A DNA stretch of 6,105 bases, from contig JAGHTR010000018.1 in assembly GCA_018065205.1 (NCBI GenBank), forward strand, positions 1 to 6,105, given 5' to 3'. The notes beneath the pieces are model-generated. The model did not search any database. It saw nothing but the letters and a program-made list of their open reading frames with translations, and was not told where the DNA came from. Shown here one piece after another: positions 1 to 4,243 of this stretch. The DNA is from Candidatus Colicola caccequi. GTDB taxonomy: Bacteria > Bacteroidota > Bacteroidia > Bacteroidales > Paludibacteraceae. Each line of letters begins with the position of its first letter. Positions within the stretch are counted from its first letter, which is position 1. Position numbers and translations under genes: made by a program.

Positions 1-35
1 CTGCGTTTGTGGGAGAGTAGGTAGCCGCCATTTTC
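1..35 (+). rRNA. rrf: 5S ribosomal RNA, 3' end only
   Basis: The first ~30 bases read as the 3' end of bacterial 5S rRNA: the conserved GTGGGAGAGTAGG stretch is followed by GCCGCC, which in the full molecule pairs with the 5' end to close helix I. The rest of the gene lies left of the window. The exact 3' end (about 30-35) is uncertain. It is followed at once by an intrinsic terminator, as expected for the last gene of a 16S-23S-5S operon; the 16S and 23S genes are inferred, not seen. Confidence 0.85.
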
Positions 36-74
36 AGAACCTCGAGAGATTACTCTCGGGGTTCTTTGTTTTTT
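36..74 (+). terminator. Intrinsic terminator of the rRNA operon
   Basis: Bases 37-48 pair with 53-64 in an uninterrupted 12-bp stem (one G-T wobble at 42/59), extendable by A36-T65, around the 4-base loop ATTA (49-52). A T-rich tract follows at 65-74 (TTTGTTTTTT). Stem, tight loop and T-tract form a textbook Rho-independent terminator on the + strand, directly after the 5S end. Confidence 0.93.
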
Positions 75-107
75 CCAAATAAATTTGCATATATCCAAAT
101 TTATTTG
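74..107. repeat. Duplicated CAAAT-NN-ATTTG dyad, candidate operator
   Basis: Bases 76-87 (CAAATAAATTTG) and 96-107 (CAAATTTATTTG) are perfect reverse complements of each other, with an 8-base spacer. Each is also itself a CAAAT-N2-ATTTG dyad. Read directly, TCCAAATwwATTTG occurs at 74-87 and again at 94-107, 12 of 14 bases identical, with a 20-bp period of roughly two helical turns. The first copy contains the promoter's -33 TTTG and the second abuts the -7 element. That placement suits a regulator bound as two dimers. No regulator gene is visible nearby. Low-complexity A/T composition is the alternative explanation. Confidence 0.5.
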
Positions 108-115
108 TACCTTTG
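84..115 (+). promoter_or_regulatory. Bacteroidetes-type promoter (P1) for the lipoprotein gene
   Basis: TTTG at 84-87 and TACCTTTG at 108-115 match the Bacteroidetes primary-sigma consensus (-33 TTTG, -7 TAnnTTTG) with a 20-bp spacer, inside the usual 19-21. Transcription should begin a few bases after 115, near 120-124, leaving a leader of roughly 95-100 bases before the start codon at 220. The spacer carries the duplicated dyad, so the promoter may be regulated. Confidence 0.72.
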
Positions 116-124
116 CAATCGCAA

Positions 125-168
125 AGGGAAACCTTTTCCCTAGATACGGTTTTTCCGTTCGTCGGAAA
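125..168 (+). other. Leader hairpins upstream of the lipoprotein gene
   Basis: In the predicted P1 leader, 125-131 (AGGGAAA) pairs with 135-141 (TTTCCCT) as a 7-bp hairpin with a 3-base loop. Next, 152-157 (TTTCCG) pairs with 163-168 (CGGAAA) across the loop TTCGT. An alternative, 146-149 (ACGG) with 155-158 (CCGT), uses the same CCG and so excludes the second hairpin. None is followed by a T-tract, so they do not look like terminators. They may affect mRNA stability or translation, or may be chance. No known riboswitch family is recognised. Confidence 0.35.
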
Positions 169-177
169 CACCATGTG

Positions 178-185
178 TAATTTTG
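178..185 (+). promoter_or_regulatory. Possible second promoter (-7 element only)
   Basis: TAATTTTG at 178-185 fits the TAnnTTTG -7 consensus and would start transcription near 190, giving a ~30-base A-rich leader to the start codon at 220. There is no good TTTG at the expected -33 position around 153-156 (sequence there is TTCC), so this would be weak or activator-dependent. It uses the same TAATTTTGCA string as the better-supported promoter at 2849. Confidence 0.35.
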
Positions 186-219
186 CAAGCAAGATTATAA
201 TTAACAAAAAAGATATATT

Positions 220-1461
220 ATGAAAGTTAAATCATTACTTTTAATGGCAATGCCATTCGCTTTATGCAGTTGCTTAACGCATATCGTAACTATTGCTCCG
301 GAACCTATCAAAACCCAAGAAGTGGTTGTAGTTACTAAACCTGCTCCGGCACCCATTTATACCACCACAATTACTACACCTAAGGTGCAAACGATTACGA
401 CCACCAAAGTGACTGCTCTTAGCCAGGATGTATCGTTACATCTTGACCTTCAGGCTGTTGGTGCTGCCTTTGCTCAAAGTTCGTCCGTTCAAGCCTTTGA
501 GTATCTGCTTAATAACTCTTCATATATGCTGTCCAACTTGGACCTGAATAGAGATGGCTATATTGATTATCTGCGCGTGTTAGAAACAACTAATGGCTAT
601 GCCCACGTCTTTCTCATTCAAGCCGTTTTGGCTCCTAATGTGTTCCAAGATGTAGCTACTATTGTTGCCGAAGTTTCGACTGTGAAGCAGGCGTATGTAC
701 AAATAATAGGTGCGCCATATATTTATGGACCCAACTATATCGTACAACCTACTTACTACGCTACTCCGGTCATCTATACTTATCTCACTTCTCGCAACTA
801 TAAACCATGGCGTTCTCCGTGGTATTGGAATTATTACCCCTCTTGTTTCCATCGTCCTGCACCACAGTACCTCAACCACTACCAGGCTTATGTAACTACC
901 TATATGTCTAACCACCACTATTGTCACGTAGTTACTTATCCCACGACTTGCCATTATCCTGATTATAATCGTGTTGCTCAGCCTCTGCAGCGCAACGACT
1001 ACGCTCAACAGCATCCGGAGCAAGATTTTACACGCCGTGTAGGAACGTCATTAACTTCTCCTTCCGGTACAACCCAAACGTCTGCTGCAACCCAAACATC
1101 CGCTACATCCCAAACGTCCGCTACAACGACCACTCCTTCTCGTTCACAGAATGCATCCGACGTACGTGCTCGCCAAGCAGAATCCGTAACAACTCAAACA
1201 ATCAATAAATCGACCTCTAGATCCGGTAGTTCAACCAGTGCAAGTAGTGCCTCTGCAACTCGTTCAACGTCCGCAACAACGACAGCGACTCGTTCAACGT
1301 CCGCAACACCTACTGCGACTCGTTCTGCTTCTGCCGCTACAACGGTTACCAGCCGTGTAGCCAATAGTGGTTCGGCACGAACAACCATCTCCCCAACACC
1401 TTCTCGGTCCGGGGCTTCAACAACATCAACGGCTACTCCTTCTCGGTCAAGATCCAATTAA
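220..1461 (+). CDS. Tyr-rich, Ser/Thr-repeat lipoprotein with an EF-hand-like loop; function unknown
   Basis: Predicted 413-residue envelope lipoprotein. A type II signal peptide is clear: basic MKVK, hydrophobic residues 5-15, lipobox LCSC with Cys18. There is no acidic cluster after Cys18, so surface export by the Bacteroidetes lipoprotein export signal is not indicated. Residues 22-68 are a Val/Thr/Pro linker. Residues ~70-165 form the folded part, including D108-L-N-R-D-G-Y-I-D116, which resembles an EF-hand/dockerin calcium loop but has Arg119 at position 12 instead of Asp/Glu. Residues ~166-250 are very rich in Tyr, Pro and Trp and include CH-x7-CH (Cys235-His236, Cys244-His245). From ~276 to the end it is Ser/Thr/Ala/Arg low complexity with two tandem repeats. 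Related architectures are, to my knowledge, seen in Bacteroidales without assigned function. The start has the signal peptide directly behind it and an A-rich stretch, not a Shine-Dalgarno, before it. The stop overlaps the convergent gene. Confidence 0.88.
   Translation: MKVKSLLLMAMPFALCSCLTHIVTIAPEPIKTQEVVVVTKPAPAPIYTTTITTPKVQTITTTKVTALSQDVSLHLDLQAVGAAFAQSSSVQAFEYLLNNSSYMLSNLDLNRDGYIDYLRVLETTNGYAHVFLIQAVLAPNVFQDVATIVAEVSTVKQAYVQIIGAPYIYGPNYIVQPTYYATPVIYTYLTSRNYKPWRSPWYWNYYPSCFHRPAPQYLNHYQAYVTTYMSNHHYCHVVTYPTTCHYPDYNRVAQPLQRNDYAQQHPEQDFTRRVGTSLTSPSGTTQTSAATQTSATSQTSATTTTPSRSQNASDVRARQAESVTTQTINKSTSRSGSSTSASSASATRSTSATTTATRSTSATPTATRSASAATTVTSRVANSGSARTTISPTPSRSGASTTSTATPSRSRSN
1075..1128 (+). 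repeat. Three tandem 18-bp repeats (QTSA-type) in the lipoprotein tail
   Basis: Three in-frame 18-bp units start at 1075, 1093 and 1111 and encode QTSAAT, QTSATS and QTSATT (residues 286-303). The units differ at only a few bases. Because the unit is a multiple of three, copy-number change would alter tail length without shifting frame. Confidence 0.8.
1258..1347 (+). repeat. Three tandem 30-bp repeats (TRSTSA-type) in the lipoprotein tail
   Basis: A 30-bp period runs from 1258 with copies at 1258, 1288 and 1318. The first two share the first 21 bases exactly. The encoded units are TRSTSATTTA, TRSTSATPTA and TRSASAATTV (residues 347-376); the third copy is more diverged. With the 18-bp repeat upstream this makes an extended Ser/Thr/Arg tail, likely disordered. 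Confidence 0.8.
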
Positions 1462-1475
1462 TCTCCAATTGGATC
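1451..1475. terminator. Hairpin at the convergent gene junction, possible bidirectional terminator
   Basis: GATCCAATT (1451-1459) and AATTGGATC (1467-1475) are perfect reverse complements around a 7-base loop, giving a 9-bp stem in either transcript. The stop codons of both converging lipoprotein genes (1459-1461 on +, 1458-1460 on -) lie at the left arm/loop border. Neither side has a T-tract, so it is not a standard intrinsic terminator. It may protect 3' ends or assist termination. Confidence 0.4.
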
Positions 1476-2831
1476 CCAGCCGATGCTGTTGAGTCGTCCG
1501 CGATAAGTATCTGAATAAATGGTGTGAAGATCCTCGCCACCAACGAGGTATAAATACTCGTCATCCGCAACGGCACAAACTCGTTTTCGTGCCCCAAATT
1601 CGGAAGGCAAGTTATGATTGGCTGTGTCTGTCAACGCTACCCAATTCATGCCTTCGTCCGTTGATACGTATGCCGAATCAATTAGTGTTTGATCTTCCCA
1701 TACACCTCCTATCATCATCAGTCGGTTGTTGTAATTAACTAATGCAGCTTCTGCAAAGGCGGGTGTATTAGGTTGCGAAACAGATAAGTCCACTAATCGG
1801 TATTGTTTATAGATTTCGTTATATTCCAAACTCCATCTGCCATTTACCATCTTGCCCTCTTGGTTATAGCCTCCGGCAATCATAGCGTGATGATGCAAAC
1901 TGGTGCTTTGGAAACGTACGGTTGCAAAATCTTCTACGGGTAACGACTGCGGTAAACTGGTCCCGGATAATAAGTCGCTATGATCGGTTAACTGTCCCTG
2001 CCAAGAGTAGAGTGCGTATTGACCATCCTTGTATCCGGCTAACCAAATGCTATCGTTAAAGAACATATACGAAGCTATTACATCAATTCCTAAATCAGAC
2101 TGATTCCAATTCATACCATCTGCTGATGTATACATATAGGAACCATTGGCATAGAAGAACCCTCTGGTATCATCTGCATAAATCTGCCGTACATTGACAT
2201 CATTGGGCAACCCTGCTATAGTTTGCTCTTCCCACTTGGCATCGGGAGTGGTTAAATCCATAACTAAAAGACGTGGACGGAATCCATCATTGATGAAGTA
2301 ATAAGCATTATCTGCTACCACTACCAATTGTTGACGACCCACCGTTTGAGTGGTGATTTGTTCGCATAATGTCTCCCAATTGAAATAATCCGGATTAACC
2401 GTGTGCACATGCACATCTAAATTGTACCACTTGCGATAATTCTTATTCTGAGCAATCACCCAAATTTTAATTGGCTGAATGGAGAAGTCTAACGTATCGT
2501 GACCTGTGAGCGAAATCATACTGTCTTTAAGGTACACCACTACCGAGGCAGGCTTGGCCAGGTAAGTAATCTTAGGAATGATGCGTGTCAAAGGGGTTCC
2601 GTAACGTACGGAGTCATTCTTGCGCATGCGAATTAATCCGGTGTCATTCAACTCTTCCACTATGAAATACGCTGCACCTAATCCCGGCAGCGAATCTACC
2701 GGAGTAAAACCAAAGGCTGTAATCTTAGCAATAGTGGATTCTATTACACCACTCTCTGTCGATTTCTGGCAGGCACTTAAACTTAAACCGATTGTGAAAA
2801 AAATCGCGATATATTTCAACTTTTCTTGCAT
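1458..2831 (-). CDS. DUF6242-like lipoprotein with C-terminal kelch/Asp-box propeller
   Basis: Predicted 457-residue envelope lipoprotein. The signal peptide ends in lipobox LSAC (Cys21). Residues ~30-145 resemble the N-terminal DUF6242 region of Bacteroidetes proteins, ending in a beta-rich stretch (DFSIQPIKIWVIAQ, then YRKWYNLDVHVH). Residues ~150-457 look like a beta-propeller: Asp-box-like SADGMNW (236-242) and STDEGMNW (390-397), and kelch-like LMMIGG (371-376) and LYLVGG (427-432). The family's ligand is not known to me; propellers of this sort usually bind glycans or proteins. The protein carries seven D(S/T)(A/I/L/M/T/V) motifs, the Bacteroides O-glycosylation signal, at Asp46, 73, 103, 112, 260, 385 and 402. 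The start at 2831 puts the signal peptide in the right place. No clear promoter is visible upstream; only 46 bp separate it from the divergent folate gene. Confidence 0.87.
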   Translation of the reverse strand: MQEKLKYIAIFFTIGLSLSACQKSTESGVIESTIAKITAFGFTPVDSLPGLGAAYFIVEELNDTGLIRMRKNDSVRYGTPLTRIIPKITYLAKPASVVVYLKDSMISLTGHDTLDFSIQPIKIWVIAQNKNYRKWYNLDVHVHTVNPDYFNWETLCEQITTQTVGRQQLVVVADNAYYFINDGFRPRLLVMDLTTPDAKWEEQTIAGLPNDVNVRQIYADDTRGFFYANGSYMYTSADGMNWNQSDLGIDVIASYMFFNDSIWLAGYKDGQYALYSWQGQLTDHSDLLSGTSLPQSLPVEDFATVRFQSTSLHHHAMIAGGYNQEGKMVNGRWSLEYNEIYKQYRLVDLSVSQPNTPAFAEAALVNYNNRLMMIGGVWEDQTLIDSAYVSTDEGMNWVALTDTANHNLPSEFGARKRVCAVADDEYLYLVGGEDLHTIYSDTYRGRLNSIGWDPIGD

Positions 2832-2856
2832 ATTCCAGAATTTTTTAGTAATTTTG
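2825..2856 (+). promoter_or_regulatory. Promoter for 5-formyl-THF cyclo-ligase
   Basis: TAATTTTG at 2849-2856 matches the Bacteroidetes -7 consensus. CTTG at 2825-2828, 20 bp upstream, matches three of four bases of the -33 TTTG. Transcription should start near 2861-2864, about 15 bases before the start codon at 2878. The -33 element lies inside the first codons of the divergent lipoprotein gene, so polymerase binding here could interfere with initiation on the other strand. Confidence 0.65.
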
Positions 2857-2867
2857 CATCGTTAATC

Positions 2868-2881
2868 TACTAATACTATGC
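2868..2881 (+). promoter_or_regulatory. Start-codon leader motif TACTAATACTATGC, copy 1
   Basis: The 10 bases before the cyclo-ligase start, plus ATGC, form TACTAATACTATGC. The identical 14-mer, also ending in start codon plus C, occurs on the - strand at 4222-4235 before an unrelated gene. No Shine-Dalgarno is present. It may be an A/T-rich translation-initiation context typical of this genome. Confidence 0.4.
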
Positions 2882-3480
2882 TTTTTCAGAGTCAACTTAA
2901 AGATTTATGGGGCATGATGCCCTGGGTTAGTTTACATCGTCGTAAGGAGGCACTTCGTGCATTGGATGCTCAGAAACGTCGTATCATGACTGAAGAAGAA
3001 ATTGCTGAACAGTCCTCCAAAGTTGTTGATATAATTGCTGCTTCGCGTCATTTCAAAGAAGCAAAAACAGTGATGCTGTATTTCCCTGTCCATAACGAAG
3101 TGGACTTGCGGGAGTTGGTTCGTCAGTATCATGATCAAAAGACTTTCCTTTATCCTGCCATCGCTCATGGTACGAATGACATGGAGGCTAGGGTCTTTGA
3201 GCCGCATACTCCTTTCCATAAAGGCCGCTTTGGTATCCCTCAACCTAACACATCGGCTTATCGTGGTTCAATCGATATGATTATCGTTCCCGGTATATCG
3301 TTTGATAGACAATGCAATCGCGTTGGCCGCGGTGGTGGATTCTATGACCGTTTCCTTAAGCGTTACCGCCACTCTTATAAAGTAGGCGTTGGATACGATT
3401 TCCAACTGCATAAGGACGTGCCGCACGGATTATTCGATATCCGAATGAACCGTGTTGTCACACCTACTCAGAAAATTTGA
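2878..3480 (+). CDS. 5-formyltetrahydrofolate cyclo-ligase (5,10-methenyl-THF synthetase)
   Basis: Cytoplasmic enzyme converting 5-formyltetrahydrofolate plus ATP to 5,10-methenyltetrahydrofolate, returning stored folate to one-carbon metabolism. Family features appear in order: basic N-terminal helix RRKEALRAL (21-29); YFPVHNEVDL (68-77) with the conserved Glu74 of the folate site; GRFGIPQP (116-123); IIVPGISFD (135-143); and the signature RVGRGGGFYDRFL (148-160), the glycine-rich phosphate-binding loop. At 200 residues it is slightly longer than many homologues because about 18 residues (MLFQSQLKDLWGMMPWVS) precede the usual start of the family. Met13 or Met14 (2914, 2917) are alternative starts. 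The first ATG is favoured because it sits at a normal distance from the promoter. The gene is divergent from the DUF6242 lipoprotein, and its last 17 bp overlap the end of the convergent downstream gene. The product is known as fau/ygfA in E. coli and MTHFS in eukaryotes; I leave the symbol open. Confidence 0.95.
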   Translation: MLFQSQLKDLWGMMPWVSLHRRKEALRALDAQKRRIMTEEEIAEQSSKVVDIIAASRHFKEAKTVMLYFPVHNEVDLRELVRQYHDQKTFLYPAIAHGTNDMEARVFEPHTPFHKGRFGIPQPNTSAYRGSIDMIIVPGISFDRQCNRVGRGGGFYDRFLKRYRHSYKVGVGYDFQLHKDVPHGLFDIRMNRVVTPTQKI

Positions 3481-4225
3481 TGGTCAGGTCGCTGTCCTTC
3501 GCTACTTGTAGGCGGTGATCACTCTCCGGAGTCAGTTTCTTCTCCCCATTACGATAGTAATAAATTACTCCGTAGTTCTGACATTTGCGCATTCGTGCAT
3601 ATGGCAGTTCTTGCTTGTAGTAATTCTCTATCTCATTCCATAGGTTAACAATGATAGCATCTGCTTTGGTACGCAAATCTACCATGTTCTCCGTTACTCG
3701 GCTATCGCTCTTCTGATGCAGTTGCTGAGTGTATTGCTGCTCCTTAAAGATGTCATAATGCACCTTCACTTTGTTGATAGCCGGATTGTAAATAGGAAAA
3801 CCTCCCATAGATGTGCGTTGTTGCTCCCCCTCAATGATGTTCTGTCCCCATACCAACAAATCCTCTTCGCTACTTAGATCGGGCAGAATATTCGTTTCAG
3901 GATCTAACTTATACAACTCCTTTTGACTCCGTTTGATTTCTCCACGAATAACAGCTAAGTTAAGCACTTGAATGAAGTGCGAAATATACATACGGGCATT
4001 TTGCACAATATGACGATACTGCTTGTTCGTATTCACGCGATCTGTGAAATTGGCGTGGTATTGACGCATCACCCCTTCAAACTGCATCAGAAAAGTCTGT
4101 GCCTCTGCTAAGGTGTGATAATTCAGTACTTGCTCGGTAAAATCAGCCTCGCTGGCTCTTTGAACGGCCGTCTGTAAGGCTGTTAAACGAGCTTGATCCG
4201 TGTTGGGTAATCTTCTGTATGGCAT
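3464..4225 (-). CDS. Conserved-looking cytoplasmic protein of unknown function, last gene of the ddl cluster
   Basis: A 253-residue soluble protein that I cannot assign to a named family. There is no signal peptide or membrane segment. The N-terminus (MPYRRLPNTDQARL) and residues ~10-105 look mostly alpha-helical and polar. A central segment (IIEGEQQRTSMGGFPIYNPA, 130-149) has the Gly/Pro/Asn pattern of a conserved loop. Residues ~179-205 form another helix (NLWNEIENYY), followed by YGVIYYYRNGEKK (218-230), probably a beta hairpin. I recall similar short proteins in Bacteroidales without known function, but no motif here indicates an enzyme. The start follows the prenyl synthase stop by 18 bp and carries a TACTAATACT leader instead of a Shine-Dalgarno, so it is probably cotranscribed with ddl and the prenyl synthase. 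The stop (TAG) lies inside the 3' end of the convergent folate gene. Confidence 0.85.
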   Translation of the reverse strand: MPYRRLPNTDQARLTALQTAVQRASEADFTEQVLNYHTLAEAQTFLMQFEGVMRQYHANFTDRVNTNKQYRHIVQNARMYISHFIQVLNLAVIRGEIKRSQKELYKLDPETNILPDLSSEEDLLVWGQNIIEGEQQRTSMGGFPIYNPAINKVKVHYDIFKEQQYTQQLHQKSDSRVTENMVDLRTKADAIIVNLWNEIENYYKQELPYARMRKCQNYGVIYYYRNGEKKLTPESDHRLQVAKDSDLTIKFSE

Positions 4226-4235
4226 AGTATTAGTA
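4222..4235 (-). promoter_or_regulatory. Start-codon leader motif TACTAATACTATGC, copy 2
   Basis: On the - strand the unknown gene's start is embedded in TACTAATACTATGC, identical to 2868-2881. The whole 18-bp gap to the upstream prenyl synthase (4226-4243) is A/T-rich and holds no TAnnTTTG element, so initiation context rather than a promoter is the likelier role. Confidence 0.4.
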
Positions 4236-4243
4236 TTTAGTGC

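Noticed and set aside
76..107. The 12-bp inverted repeat read as a second rRNA terminator
   Set aside because: The stem is nearly all A-T, the loop is 8 bases, and no T-tract follows; the strong terminator at 36-74 already serves the rRNA operon.
580..1023. Open frame of 147 codons on the - strand inside the Tyr-rich lipoprotein gene
   Set aside because: It is antisense to a well-supported gene, has unlikely composition (runs of Val, Ile, Arg), and no promoter or domain; it arises from the sense strand's codon pattern.
1075..1347. Repeats considered as a CRISPR array
   Set aside because: The units are contiguous with no unique spacers, are in frame, and encode a low-complexity protein tail.
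1194..1457. Open frame of 87 codons on the - strand, Val/Glu/Ala-rich
   Set aside because: It is the complement of the Ser/Thr/Arg repeat tail; the repeated VERVAV pattern simply mirrors the sense repeats.
2620..2865. Open frame of 81 codons on the + strand across the start of the DUF6242 lipoprotein
   Set aside because: It lies antisense to the signal peptide region and runs through the cyclo-ligase promoter; it has no recognisable protein features.
2932..3243. Open frame of 103 codons on the - strand within the folate cyclo-ligase gene
   Set aside because: It is antisense to a clearly identified enzyme and has no homology or start context that I can see.
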